A DNA stretch of 64,000 nucleotides from Crocinitomicaceae bacterium (GCA_029251865.1 JAQXCN010000013.1:26567-90566), one strand, 5' to 3'; positions 47,150 to 55,565 are shown, counted from the first letter of the stretch. Notes: a model not told the origin generated them from the sequence alone. Made by a program: numbers and translations.

Positions 47150-47527
47150 TAAAAACCTTAGCATTTATATACTGATTACACTCATGAACCTTAATAAATT
47201 AAAACAATATTTATCTTACCTAGAAATAGATGTCGGATAAATAGCTTTTACATCCATTTAACATTTATCCGCTTATAAGTTGTGTTCATTTGAACTGCGC
47301 ATTACGCATAAGTACCATTTAATTGTTACACCAAGGAATTAGACCAACAACAATAATTTACTCAAATTCCAAAAATTCATTTGTTGTTTTTTGTTTGTAG
47401 AAAAAAACCTTGGTAATTGCGAAAATTAAATAGACACAAATGATGAAAGCATAAGGGAACATCGTTATGCTTGAAGTATTTTAATGAATCGTTGATAAAA
47501 ATTCAGGATTGTTCAGTAAAAACTTTA
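47150..47527. other. Intergenic region between valS and pyrE
   Basis: About 380 bp of AT-rich sequence with no ORF of note. It contains a 7-bp inverted repeat (AGCATAA...TTATGCT, 47448-47471, 10-nt loop) and distant complementary ACCAAGG/CCTTGGT blocks near 47333 and 47407. I recognise no RNA family; a small RNA cannot be excluded. Confidence 0.4.
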
Positions 47528-47535
47528 TACTTTTG
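47528..47535 (+). promoter_or_regulatory. -7 promoter box for pyrE, leaderless arrangement
   Basis: TACTTTTG-CGGC-ATG: an exact TAnnTTTG 4 nt before the start codon, with a TTG at 47509-47511 as a possible -33 element (16-nt spacer). This excludes the longer ORF starting at 47471. Confidence 0.65.
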
Positions 47536-47539
47536 CGGC

Positions 47540-48184
47540 ATGACCAACGATAAATATAGGGCCTTAAAAATTGCTGAGTTACTATTGCAAGTTAAAGCCG
47601 TAAAACTACAACCTGATGCACCCTTTACATGGGCGTCAGGATGGAAATCACCGATATATTGTGACAATAGAATCACGCTCTCTCATCCTTCCGTAAGAAC
47701 GCATATCAGACAAAAATTGGTCGCATTAATTACCGAGAAATTTGGTAATCCAGATATTATTGTTGGCGTAGCGACAGGAGCAATTGCCATAGGCGCATTA
47801 GTAGCTCAAGAAATGGGCTTGCCTTTTATCTACGTTAGAAGCGCTGCCAAAGGTCATGGAAGAAAGAACCTCATTGAAGGTCATTATGAAAAAGGGCAAA
47901 AAGCTGTGGTAATTGAAGATTTAATCTCCACTGGAGGAAGTAGTCTCAAAGCGGTAGAATCGTTAAGAGAATCAGGAATTGAAGTCAAAGGACTTACTGC
48001 AATATTTACGTATGGGTTTTCTGAATCTGAGGACCGATTCAACAAAGCAGAATGCCCCTACTCTACCCTTACAGACTATACCACATTACTTGAGAAAGCA
48101 CTAGACTCAAATTATATCAAAGAACAAAATCTGCATTTATTAAGGGAATGGAGCAGAGAACCTTCAAAATGGTTAAATTCGTAG
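47540..48184 (+). CDS. pyrE: Orotate phosphoribosyltransferase
   Basis: 214 residues from MTNDKYRALKIAELLLQVKAV. Motifs: TWASGWKSPIYCDNR, GVATGAIAIGALVAQEM, YVRSAAKGHGRKNLIEG and the PRPP-binding VVIEDLISTGGSSLKAVE. It converts orotate and PRPP to OMP in pyrimidine synthesis. No other pyr gene is adjacent. An SRPBCC-like gene starts 1 nt after the stop, so the two are probably co-transcribed. Confidence 0.96.
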   Translation: MTNDKYRALKIAELLLQVKAVKLQPDAPFTWASGWKSPIYCDNRITLSHPSVRTHIRQKLVALITEKFGNPDIIVGVATGAIAIGALVAQEMGLPFIYVRSAAKGHGRKNLIEGHYEKGQKAVVIEDLISTGGSSLKAVESLRESGIEVKGLTAIFTYGFSESEDRFNKAECPYSTLTDYTTLLEKALDSNYIKEQNLHLLREWSREPSKWLNS

Positions 48185-48185
48185 C

Positions 48186-48584
48186 ATGATTTTAAAAGGA
48201 GAAAAAGTAAGTATAGGAACCGATAAGGAAAAGATTATAAAATTCTTAACGAATCCTAAAAATTTTGAGCTTTTACTTCCAATGGAAAAAGTCAAAGACT
48301 TTAAAAGCGATGCTGAGGGATGTTCGTTTAAAGTTCAAGGTGGATTTATGATTGCATTGATTCAAGACGGGTTTGAAAAAGATAAAGTGTTTTTAAAATC
48401 TGGTGAAAAATCGCCGTTTCCATTCAAGTTGACTATTTTTCTTTCGGACAAAAGTGAAACTGAAACCGAAGGCTATATAGAGTTCAATGGCGAAGTCAAT
48501 GCTTTTCTAAAAATGATGGTTGAAAAGCCCTTATTGAGCCTTTTCAACTACATGTCTAGTAAACTAAACAAGCACTTTTCATAA
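48186..48584 (+). CDS. SRPBCC-like small protein
   Basis: 132 residues with the order expected of a START/SRPBCC lipid-binding fold: an N-terminal strand, a helix with FLTNPKNFELLLP, alternating strands (CSFKVQGGFMIALIQDGF, FKLTIFLSDKSETETEGYIEFNGEVN) and a long C-terminal helix (KPLLSLFNYMSSKLNKHF). The ligand is unknown. No signal peptide, so cytoplasmic. It follows pyrE by 1 nt and overlaps convergent birA by 6 nt. The fold call rests on secondary-structure pattern only. Confidence 0.65.
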   Translation: MILKGEKVSIGTDKEKIIKFLTNPKNFELLLPMEKVKDFKSDAEGCSFKVQGGFMIALIQDGFEKDKVFLKSGEKSPFPFKLTIFLSDKSETETEGYIEFNGEVNAFLKMMVEKPLLSLFNYMSSKLNKHFS

Positions 48585-49328
48585 AAACTTCAGTTCTTTA
48601 TTTTGATAAAAATGCAAGGTTCCGTTGATTTCAAGTTCAAGCCTTCCATCTATATCTACCCCTCGAATTATTCCCTGAATGTGCTTTTCGTCAATTAAAA
48701 AAGACCGTTCTTCATCTTTTCCAAATAAATTATTTTTATAAATATTTCGGAGGTGTTTCCTTTTTGACTCATCAGAAATAAAGGCCTCCCATTTCTGAAA
48801 GGTTTCAATAAGTGAAATCCAAATAGACTCTATAAGGTAGGACTTACGATTTTCAATTTGCATACTCGTTGCTGAATCTAAGTTTCTAAAAACTGTTTGA
48901 TTTACATTAATTCCAATCCCCGCAATGGATTGAAATAGTTTTGAACCCATTAACTTATTTTCAATAAGAATTCCAGAAATTTTTTTCCCTTTAACGAGAA
49001 TATCATTGGGCCATTTGATTTCGCTTTGGACACCATGCAATTGAAAAAATTCAAGAAGAACGACGGACACAAAACTATTTACGTCAAATAAAGAAGATGA
49101 ATCAAGGGTGGGGAACTCAAAAATAAACGAGGTTAGTATATTTTTAGCTGACTCGGACTGCCATTCTGAGTGCCTCTGACCTCTGCCACACGTCTGATTT
49201 TCTGCCAATATTACCGAACCATGGGCGCCCAAGCCCTCTTTAATGAGTTTGGCAGCAAAATTGTTAGTTGAATCCACTGAAGACAAGCGAATCTTGTGGA
49301 TACCTATTTTGGAATTGATTTGCATCAT
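48579..49328 (-). CDS. birA: Biotin--[acetyl-CoA-carboxylase] ligase
   Basis: 249 residues (start at the MMQINSKIG double Met). Motifs: SVDSTNNFAAKLI, QTCGRGQRHSEW (biotinyl-AMP loop, GRGRRG-like), IKWPNDILVKGKKISGILIE and GIGINVN. It lacks the N-terminal winged-helix domain of E. coli BirA, so it is a ligase only, not a repressor of the bio genes seen at 18.4-20.6 kb. Biotinylates acetyl-CoA carboxylase and similar carriers. Divergent from rsfS. Confidence 0.93.
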   Translation of the reverse strand: MMQINSKIGIHKIRLSSVDSTNNFAAKLIKEGLGAHGSVILAENQTCGRGQRHSEWQSESAKNILTSFIFEFPTLDSSSLFDVNSFVSVVLLEFFQLHGVQSEIKWPNDILVKGKKISGILIENKLMGSKLFQSIAGIGINVNQTVFRNLDSATSMQIENRKSYLIESIWISLIETFQKWEAFISDESKRKHLRNIYKNNLFGKDEERSFLIDEKHIQGIIRGVDIDGRLELEINGTLHFYQNKELKFL

Positions 49329-49340
49329 AATGATCGAGTA

Positions 49341-49348
49341 CAAAATTA
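49341..49348 (-). promoter_or_regulatory. -7 promoter box for birA
   Basis: The minus strand reads TAATTTTG, an exact TAnnTTTG, 12 nt before the birA ATG and back to back with the rsfS box (12 nt apart). Confidence 0.55.
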
Positions 49349-49360
49349 AAATTAATCACT

Positions 49361-49368
49361 TAGATTTG
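49361..49368 (+). promoter_or_regulatory. -7 promoter box for the rsfS-ftsH-cdsA-psd cluster
   Basis: TAGATTTG is an exact TAnnTTTG, 14 nt before the rsfS ATG. The polymerase footprints of this promoter and the birA promoter must overlap. Confidence 0.55.
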
Positions 49369-49382
49369 TCATACCTTTAGCT

Positions 49383-49754
49383 ATGAGTAAAAAATTATCA
49401 AAATCTCCTTCAGAACAATTGTGTGATGCAATCGTTGAAGGTATGCAAGAAAATAAAGCAAATGAAATAGTTGTTCTTGATTTACGTGAACTCGATGGCG
49501 CAGTAAGCGAGTTTTTCGTCATCTGCTCTGGTGACTCAAACACGCACGTTGATGGTATTTCTAATTCCATCACAAAATTTGTGAGGAAAACCATGCAAGA
49601 AAAGCCATGGAATATTGAAGGTAAAACAAACAGTGATTGGATTCTGTTAGATTATGTAAATGTTATAGGGCACGTTTTCTACAAAGACAAAAGATCATTT
49701 TACGACATAGAGGAGCTTTGGTCTGATGCAACAAGAAAAGACATACCAAATTAA
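49383..49754 (+). CDS. rsfS: Ribosomal silencing factor
   Basis: 123 residues, RsfS/Iojap family. DAIVEGMQENKANEIVVLDLRELDGAVSEFFVICSGDSNTHVDGI matches the N-terminal part, and WILLDYVNVIGHVFYKDKRSFYDIEELW is the diagnostic C-terminal block. It binds ribosomal protein L14 and blocks subunit joining when growth slows. First gene of a run of five plus-strand genes; the rsfS-ftsH-cdsA order is common in Bacteroidota. Confidence 0.95.
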   Translation: MSKKLSKSPSEQLCDAIVEGMQENKANEIVVLDLRELDGAVSEFFVICSGDSNTHVDGISNSITKFVRKTMQEKPWNIEGKTNSDWILLDYVNVIGHVFYKDKRSFYDIEELWSDATRKDIPN

Positions 49755-49771
49755 AAAAGACAAAAAAACAA

Positions 49772-51826
49772 ATGGCAAATAAAAAAAGTAACTTCTCTAT
49801 CTATTGGATATACGCGATTTTAGGTGTAGGACTTATCGCATTTCAGTTGTACATGGGGAAATCAGATCGAGCCTCTGTTAAGATGCAGACTCTTCTTGAG
49901 ATTGCAGACGAAGCAGGTGTTGATAATGTCATTATTATTAACGAGAAAAGTGCAGAATTTCGACTTAATAAAGAGGGCTTAGACCTTGTTAAAAAAAGTG
50001 ATGATGCGGAGCTGAAAAAATTAAACGCAACCATTAAGGAATCAAAAGAAACGGACAAAACAAAACTGTTATTTGAAATAGAAAAAATTGATCAAACTTA
50101 TCTTTCACAGGAACTTAAAGACCGTGAAATACCTTTCGAATACGAAGAGCGTGTGGATTATTTTGGAACCATATTGAGTTACCTTCTTCCTTTCGTAATT
50201 ATTATTGCAATATGGATTTTCGTCATGCGCAGAATGTCCGGAGGTAATGCCGGTGGCGGTGGACAAATTTTTAATATAGGTAAGTCAAAAGCTCGTGTTT
50301 ACGAAAACGGTAAAACGACAAATGTTAACTTTTCAGACGTTGCGGGCCTAGAAGGTGCTAAAGAAGAAATTGTGGAAATCGTAGAATTCCTGAAAAACCC
50401 TTCAAAATATACAGAATTAGGTGCTAAAATACCCAAGGGTGCCTTACTCGTAGGGCCTCCAGGAACGGGTAAAACATTGCTTGCTAAAGCCGTGGCGGGT
50501 GAAGCCAAGGTTCCTTTCTTCTCTTTGTCAGGTTCTGATTTTGTCGAAATGTTTGTTGGTGTTGGAGCATCTCGTGTGCGTGACTTGTTTAAGCAAGCCA
50601 AAGAAAAATCACCGGCGATCATTTTTATTGATGAAATCGACGCGATAGGTAGAGCGCGTGGTAAAAACAATGGTTTTAACTCCAACGATGAAAGAGAAAA
50701 TACCCTAAACCAACTATTGACAGAAATGGATGGCTTTGGCACAAATTCAGGTGTCATTATATTGGCCGCGACAAACAGAGCGGATGTTCTTGACGGTGCA
50801 TTAATGCGTGCAGGTAGATTTGACAGACAAATTTACGTTGATATGCCAGATTTGAACGAAAGAAAAGAAATCTTCGAAGTACATTTAAAGCCTTTAAAAC
50901 TAGAAGACAATCTCGACGTAGATTTTCTTTCAAAACAAACACCCGGCTTCTCTGGAGCAGACATAGCAAATTTATGTAACGAAGCAGCACTTATTGCGGC
51001 AAGAAATGATAAGAAACAAGTTGAGAAACAAGATTTCTTAGATGCTGTAGATCGAATTGTGGGTGGACTAGAGAAGAAAAATAAAATCATAACTGTAGGT
51101 GAGAAAAAAGCGATTGCTTTTCATGAAGCCGGTCACGCGACAGTATCATGGCTTCTAGAACACGCTCACCCGCTCGTAAAAGTAACCATCGTGCCGAGAG
51201 GACAATCACTTGGCGCAGCCTGGTATCTCCCTGAAGAGCGCAGTATTACTACAACGGAGCAGATTCTTGATGAGATGTGCTCAGCACTTGGAGGCCGAGC
51301 AGCCGAACAATTGATATTTGGTAAAATAAGTACTGGTGCTCTAAGCGACCTTGAAAAGGTAACGAAACAAGCGTATGCAATGGTATCAATATACGGCCTT
51401 AATGAAAAAATAGGTAATATATCTTATTACGATTCTCGCGGTGGTGATATGTTTACGAAACCATACTCAGATGACCGGGCAAGAATCATTGATGAAGAAG
51501 TCAGTAAGATGATTGAATCACAATATGAGCGTGCCCTTGAGCTTCTCACTAAAAATAAAGAAAAACTAACAGCGCTCGCGAATAAACTTCTATCACAAGA
51601 GGTGATTTTCAAAGAGGATTTAGAACTTATTTTCGGAAAAAGAGAATGGGAAAAAAATGACATTGTGGAAACTGTGGAAGCAACAGCAGAGGAAGTAGAA
51701 TCCTCAGGAAAAAAGAAAGAATTAGAAAGTATAAAACTCACAGAACCAACAGATAGTGTTGAAGATCAAACTGAGATACCTAAACCTCCAATGGATTCGG
51801 AAAACGAAGAAGAGTTGAATGACTAA
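49772..51826 (+). CDS. ftsH: ATP-dependent zinc metalloprotease FtsH
   Basis: 684 residues. Two membrane helices (IYWIYAILGVGLIAFQLYM and ILSYLLPFVIIIAIWIFVMRRM) flank a periplasmic domain of about 100 residues. The AAA+ module has GPPGTGKT (Walker A), IIFIDEID (Walker B) and ATNRADVLDGALMRAGRFDR (second region of homology). The protease has HEAGH with the third ligand in TGALSDLEKVTKQAY. The acidic Glu-rich tail of about 50 residues is poorly conserved. Degrades membrane and regulatory proteins. Confidence 0.97.
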   Translation: MANKKSNFSIYWIYAILGVGLIAFQLYMGKSDRASVKMQTLLEIADEAGVDNVIIINEKSAEFRLNKEGLDLVKKSDDAELKKLNATIKESKETDKTKLLFEIEKIDQTYLSQELKDREIPFEYEERVDYFGTILSYLLPFVIIIAIWIFVMRRMSGGNAGGGGQIFNIGKSKARVYENGKTTNVNFSDVAGLEGAKEEIVEIVEFLKNPSKYTELGAKIPKGALLVGPPGTGKTLLAKAVAGEAKVPFFSLSGSDFVEMFVGVGASRVRDLFKQAKEKSPAIIFIDEIDAIGRARGKNNGFNSNDERENTLNQLLTEMDGFGTNSGVIILAATNRADVLDGALMRAGRFDRQIYVDMPDLNERKEIFEVHLKPLKLEDNLDVDFLSKQTPGFSGADIANLCNEAALIAARNDKKQVEKQDFLDAVDRIVGGLEKKNKIITVGEKKAIAFHEAGHATVSWLLEHAHPLVKVTIVPRGQSLGAAWYLPEERSITTTEQILDEMCSALGGRAAEQLIFGKISTGALSDLEKVTKQAYAMVSIYGLNEKIGNISYYDSRGGDMFTKPYSDDRARIIDEEVSKMIESQYERALELLTKNKEKLTALANKLLSQEVIFKEDLELIFGKREWEKNDIVETVEATAEEVESSGKKKELESIKLTEPTDSVEDQTEIPKPPMDSENEEELND

Positions 51827-52031
51827 AGCAAAAATTATTTCTACGAGCGACCGTATTTATTTCCAACTTTGCCAATCCATATTGTCAATGCATGAAATAC
51901 CATATCAAATAAATAGCACAATGGACTCAATGTATAACAATTTTGGCGCATTCGAAATCTTTGTTCTCGAAGCTGATAAAGAAAAGGCCATTGAAGCATT
52001 AAACAATCATGAGAACGCTGCTGACGCGTAG
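51819..52031 (+). CDS. DUF2007-like small protein
   Basis: 70 residues with the ferredoxin-like pattern of DUF2007 (putative signal-transducing) proteins: KIISTSDRIYFQLCQSILSMHEIPYQINS, then FGAFEIFVLEADKEKAIEALNN. No membrane segment or signal peptide. It overlaps ftsH by 8 nt and cdsA by 23 nt, so it must be co-translated with them. The function of the family is unknown; the context hints at envelope or lipid homeostasis. Some DUF2007 members bind nitrogen-regulatory partners, but nothing here shows that. Confidence 0.72.
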   Translation: MTKAKIISTSDRIYFQLCQSILSMHEIPYQINSTMDSMYNNFGAFEIFVLEADKEKAIEALNNHENAADA

Positions 52032-52824
52032 TATTTCAGGGCTCATTTTTGTAGCCCTTGTTGTTCTGAGTTTGATACTCGAACCATACTACTTTCTGGT
52101 ATTTTCTGCAATAATTGTGGGTATTGGAGGCTCAGAGTTCTATCGGTTATTTTTTGCAAAAGAAACTAAAGGTTTTGCAGAGTCAATATACATAATAACT
52201 AGCCTTTGTATTTACTTGCTTCTTTCTGCTCCCTACTATTTTGAAAATCTTACTTATGGTTCCGTTCGCTATATTCTCCTTGCCACATTTGTTTTTTATT
52301 TGATACTCCAACGCTTCCTTTATAAGGTGAATATAAAGAAGTTACTGATCCTGCTTGGCGGTATGGCATACGTTATAATTCCTTTTGTTTTGGCTTCCGA
52401 AATTCACCGTTTTAATCAAGGTGAATTTCCGCTCCTATTAGCTGTTTTTATTCTTGTTTGGACGAATGATACATTTGCCTATATCACTGGTAACCTAATT
52501 GGGAAGCACAAAATGTATGAAAAAATTTCACCAAATAAAACGTGGGAAGGTTTTGCTGGAGGTGTTGCCTTCACAATTGCTTCAGGTTACCTTTTAGACC
52601 TCTACATCGCACCCACTCAAAATGAGCATTTATGGATGATCGCAGCCCTAGTAATTGCTCCCTCCGCTGTTGCTGGTGACCTCATTGAATCGGCTCTTAA
52701 AAGAAAAATGAATGTAAAAGATACAGGTAATATAATGCCTGGACACGGAGGTGTTCTTGATCGCTTTGATGCGATGCTCCTTGCGCTACCCGTTTTTTAT
52801 ATTTTCCTTTACCTTTATTCTTAA
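52009..52824 (+). CDS. cdsA: Phosphatidate cytidylyltransferase
   Basis: 271 residues, polytopic (about eight segments). The CDS signature SALKRKMNVKDTGNIMPGHGGVLDRFD and the upstream WTNDTFAYITGNLIGKHKMYEKISPNKTWEGFAGG are diagnostic. It makes CDP-diacylglycerol from phosphatidic acid and CTP at the inner membrane. The next gene, psd, acts two steps downstream in phosphatidylethanolamine synthesis; pssA is not in the window. Confidence 0.95.
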   Translation: MRTLLTRSISGLIFVALVVLSLILEPYYFLVFSAIIVGIGGSEFYRLFFAKETKGFAESIYIITSLCIYLLLSAPYYFENLTYGSVRYILLATFVFYLILQRFLYKVNIKKLLILLGGMAYVIIPFVLASEIHRFNQGEFPLLLAVFILVWTNDTFAYITGNLIGKHKMYEKISPNKTWEGFAGGVAFTIASGYLLDLYIAPTQNEHLWMIAALVIAPSAVAGDLIESALKRKMNVKDTGNIMPGHGGVLDRFDAMLLALPVFYIFLYLYS

Positions 52825-52839
52825 TTACATTGAAACACC

Positions 52840-53502
52840 ATGACTTTACATAGAGAAGGAACAACAATTATACTTGGGAGCCTTATAACTTATCTTATTC
52901 TAAGTGCGTTAAACGGTATTTATATTTTCCCGTTTTCAAATATTTTGGCCTATTTAATTTACACCTTTTTGATTGTAATGCTTGTTCTCATAATTCAATT
53001 TTTTAGAATACCAAAAAGAAAAAACACCTACAAGACGAATGAAATAACCTGCCCAGCGGATGGTAAAGTTGTTGTTATTGAGGAAACTACGGAAACTGAA
53101 TATTTTAAAGATAAGAGAATTCAAGTTTCTATTTTTATGTCTCCTTTAAATGTGCACGCCAACTATTACCCGATCCAAGGGACCTTGCCATTCGTAAAAT
53201 ACCATCCCGGTAAATTCCTTGTGGCATGGCATCCCAAAAGCAGTACTGATAATGAAAGAACCTCCATTGTTGTTAAAAATGAAGATGGAAAAGAAATCTT
53301 AATAAGACAAATTGCGGGGGCCGTTGCAAGACGAATCTGCTATTATGGTCAAGAGAATGAAGAGGTAAAACAAGCAGGAGAATTAGGATTTATAAAGTTC
53401 GGTTCGCGTGTAGATTTATTTTTACCATTAGATACTAAAATTGATGTTAACTTAAATCAAAAGGTTCAGGCCAAATTAACGACCATAGGGTTTCTTTCCT
53501 GA
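52840..53502 (+). CDS. psd: Phosphatidylserine decarboxylase family protein
   Basis: 220 residues, the short (archaeal-type) Psd. An N-terminal hairpin of membrane segments precedes the catalytic domain with CPADGKVVVIEE, VSIFMSPLNVHANYYPIQG and RQIAGAVARRI. Near the C-terminus, GFIKFGSRVDLFLP contains the Gly-Ser self-cleavage site that generates the pyruvoyl group. It decarboxylates phosphatidylserine to phosphatidylethanolamine. 16 nt after cdsA. Confidence 0.93.
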   Translation: MTLHREGTTIILGSLITYLILSALNGIYIFPFSNILAYLIYTFLIVMLVLIIQFFRIPKRKNTYKTNEITCPADGKVVVIEETTETEYFKDKRIQVSIFMSPLNVHANYYPIQGTLPFVKYHPGKFLVAWHPKSSTDNERTSIVVKNEDGKEILIRQIAGAVARRICYYGQENEEVKQAGELGFIKFGSRVDLFLPLDTKIDVNLNQKVQAKLTTIGFLS

Positions 53503-53535
53503 TTTTTCATACCTTTAGATTCTAAACTATTAAAT

Positions 53536-53763
53536 ATGAAAAAATTATACTTCACGCTCGCGCTATTTTTATTTGTTGGTTCTATGAGTGTTCAAACATT
53601 TGCGGCTGATAACGAAACCCAAATTGAAATCAAAAAAGACGACAAAAAGAAAAAGAAGAAGCGTAAAAAAAGAAAATCAAAGAAATCATGTTGTGCCTCT
53701 GAAAAAGCAGCATGCGGATCAGCAGAAGCAAAGAAATCATGTTGTGCAAAAGACAAAAACTAG
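53536..53763 (+). CDS. Small exported Lys/Cys-rich protein
   Basis: 75 residues. Signal peptide MKKLYFTLALFLFVGSMSVQTFAA leaves a mature peptide of about 50 residues: a short acidic start (DNETQIEIKK), an extremely basic stretch (DDKKKKKKRKKRKSKK), and two copies of KKSCCA with five Cys in all. The pair of CC motifs could bind metal or form disulfides; the basic stretch could bind nucleic acid or anionic lipid. The copies are also near-identical in DNA (AAGAAATCATGTTGTGC twice, 49 nt apart). No family recognised. A terminator follows; a TACCTTTAG sequence at 53511-53519 is a weak promoter candidate. Confidence 0.75.
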   Translation: MKKLYFTLALFLFVGSMSVQTFAADNETQIEIKKDDKKKKKKRKKRKSKKSCCASEKAACGSAEAKKSCCAKDKN

Positions 53764-53783
53764 CATAACACTTAAAGATAGTT

Positions 53784-53807
53784 AAAGCGCCTTCGGCGCT
53801 TTTTTTA
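53784..53807 (+). terminator. Rho-independent terminator, between convergent genes
   Basis: AAAGCGCC-TTC-GGCGCTTT is a GC-rich hairpin with a T tract, 20 nt after the small Lys/Cys-rich gene and just past the stop of the convergent DASS transporter gene. Confidence 0.9.
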
Positions 53808-55184
53808 TGTGAAAAAGAAATAGCAATACCCCCAGAGAACAAGAATTGCAGTAATATTTAAGACAAATCCTACGCTCGCCATTTGTGCAATAGTAATCTT
53901 CCCTGAAGAAAAAACAATAGCATTTGGAGGTGTACTTACCGGCATCATAAAAGCGCAGCTCGCCGCCAATGTAATGGGGACTGTAAGCTGTAATATGGGA
54001 TATCCAATCTGAATTGCTAGGACAGCAATTAAAGGAACCAAAACAGATACCAATGCTAAATTGGACATAAGCTCTGTAGCAAAAAGAGATACGGTTATAA
54101 TCGCTCCCAATATTAAGATAAAACTCCATTCCTGAAGAAAGCCACTATGCCCAGCCAAGAGCTGTAGCAAATCACTTTTCTCGAGTGACAAAGCCAACGC
54201 AATCCCTCCACCAAACAGTACTAATATACCCCAGGGGACTCGAACAGTATCTTGCCACTGAAGCAGCGGTCCTTGTTCTTTTGAGGGCACCAAGAATAAT
54301 AAAAAAGCTCCAAATATTGCTATTGTCGAATCCTTTATGCTGATTTCAAGTAGGTCACAGATACTGGTTCTGAAAATCCACAAAACAATCACGAAAACAA
54401 AAAGTGAAAGCACTCTTATTTGAGCTGCAGTCCATCTTGTTTGTTGGATATCGTTTTTAATTTCATGGTTTCGTTCCTTACCAAGGAAGATCTGAAAAAT
54501 CACAGATAGTAAAACAAAGATGATCAAACTTACTGGCCCACCAATCCGTATCCATTCAACAAATGAAATTTGAATTCCATAGGTTGCAGACAAAGATGCG
54601 GCCATCTGAGTATTTGGCGGAGAACCTACTAAAGTTGCCATTCCACCAATACTCGAAGCATAAGCCACAGTTAACATTAAAAGCAATGGAAATCTACTTG
54701 AGGTGTTTTCGTGATCCTGAAGCTGAATAATTGATAGGGCCATCGGTAACATCATAAGTGTTGTTGCCGTATTTGAAATCCACATACTCAATACATAGGC
54801 ACTAAGCCCAAAACCCAATAGAACCCTTGATTTTGATGATCCAAAAAGGGCTATAATTCTGGAGGCAATTTGATGATGAACTTTCCATTTTTCAAGAGCC
54901 AAAGCAAGAATAAACCCACCCAGAAATAGATAAACATTATGATTGCCATAAGACTGGGCTAGATCAGACCCATTTAAAAGTCCCAAAGGGGTAGCTAAAA
55001 AAAGTGGAATGAGTGCTGTAGCATAAATAGGAACAACCTCAAAAATCCAGAATATGACCATTAGCGCAGCCATACCTAGTGCGTTATATATTTTGGATGT
55101 TCCGCCCCCGATAATCAAGAGAAACAGAAATAAAATAAGACCTATGGCTCCAGCAATTGTTTTTTTATGCTGAACAAAAAGCAC
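53805..55184 (-). CDS. DASS/SLC13 family anion:sodium symporter
   Basis: 459 residues, about 11 membrane segments. SMWISNTATTLMMLP contains the first Ser-Asn-Thr sodium/substrate motif, and the second repeat has ELMSNLALVSVLVPLI, an SN-type match. IFWIFEVVPIYATALIPLFL and FMMPVSTPPNAIVFSSG are further family blocks. Likely imports dicarboxylates, citrate, sulfate or phosphate with Na+; the substrate is not decidable. It lies 3 nt downstream of the 86-residue gene in an apparent operon. Confidence 0.88.
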   Translation of the reverse strand: MLFVQHKKTIAGAIGLILFLFLLIIGGGTSKIYNALGMAALMVIFWIFEVVPIYATALIPLFLATPLGLLNGSDLAQSYGNHNVYLFLGGFILALALEKWKVHHQIASRIIALFGSSKSRVLLGFGLSAYVLSMWISNTATTLMMLPMALSIIQLQDHENTSSRFPLLLMLTVAYASSIGGMATLVGSPPNTQMAASLSATYGIQISFVEWIRIGGPVSLIIFVLLSVIFQIFLGKERNHEIKNDIQQTRWTAAQIRVLSLFVFVIVLWIFRTSICDLLEISIKDSTIAIFGAFLLFLVPSKEQGPLLQWQDTVRVPWGILVLFGGGIALALSLEKSDLLQLLAGHSGFLQEWSFILILGAIITVSLFATELMSNLALVSVLVPLIAVLAIQIGYPILQLTVPITLAASCAFMMPVSTPPNAIVFSSGKITIAQMASVGFVLNITAILVLWGYCYFFFT

Positions 55185-55187
55185 TTA

Positions 55188-55448
55188 TTACTTATTCAAA
55201 GCATTTAACTGCTCTACGAAGTGTTTGCCTTTTTCGCCCACATAGGCTGTAAGCTCATTGAATTCTTTCTTCGACTTGAATTTGGAAATTTTTCCTAAAA
55301 CCTCATCTTGAAAAGCTGCAGTTTCATCAATTAAAGCCTCCGTTTTTTTTGTTTTTGAATCGTCAACCATTTGCAGATAAAAACACTCCTCAACGATATC
55401 AAAAACCATATCATTTAGATTTTTCTTAAAAATTCTCTTACTTGCCAT
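55188..55448 (-). CDS. Small helical hypothetical protein
   Basis: 86 residues, charged, predicted almost entirely helical, no signal peptide or membrane segment: FKKNLNDMVFDIVEECFYLQM, then KKTEALIDETAAFQDEVLGKI and GKHFVEQLNALNK. A -7 box (TACTTTTG) lies 14 nt before the ATG, so it leads a two-gene operon with the DASS transporter. I do not recognise a named function. Confidence 0.75.
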   Translation of the reverse strand: MASKRIFKKNLNDMVFDIVEECFYLQMVDDSKTKKTEALIDETAAFQDEVLGKISKFKSKKEFNELTAYVGEKGKHFVEQLNALNK

Positions 55449-55462
55449 AATCTTGTTTTTAA

Positions 55463-55470
55463 CAAAAGTA
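55463..55470 (-). promoter_or_regulatory. -7 promoter box for the 86-aa/DASS operon
   Basis: The minus strand reads TACTTTTG, an exact TAnnTTTG, 14 nt before the ATG. Confidence 0.55.
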
Positions 55471-55565
55471 AAGAAGAAATATGGAACACTGCTTTATTTC
55501 AAATTCGAATTTAATCGGAACTAATAAATTTAAGTCCAAGACAGCGCTCAAATCTGCAATTGTAC

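Noticed and set aside
47448-47471. 7-bp inverted repeat AGCATAA...TTATGCT as an RNA gene or attenuator for pyrE
   Set aside because: It lies upstream of the -7 box, so it would not be in the pyrE mRNA, and the stem is short with a 10-nt loop.
53782-54129. 115-aa minus-strand ORF inside the DASS transporter
   Set aside because: Alternate frame of a well-supported membrane protein.
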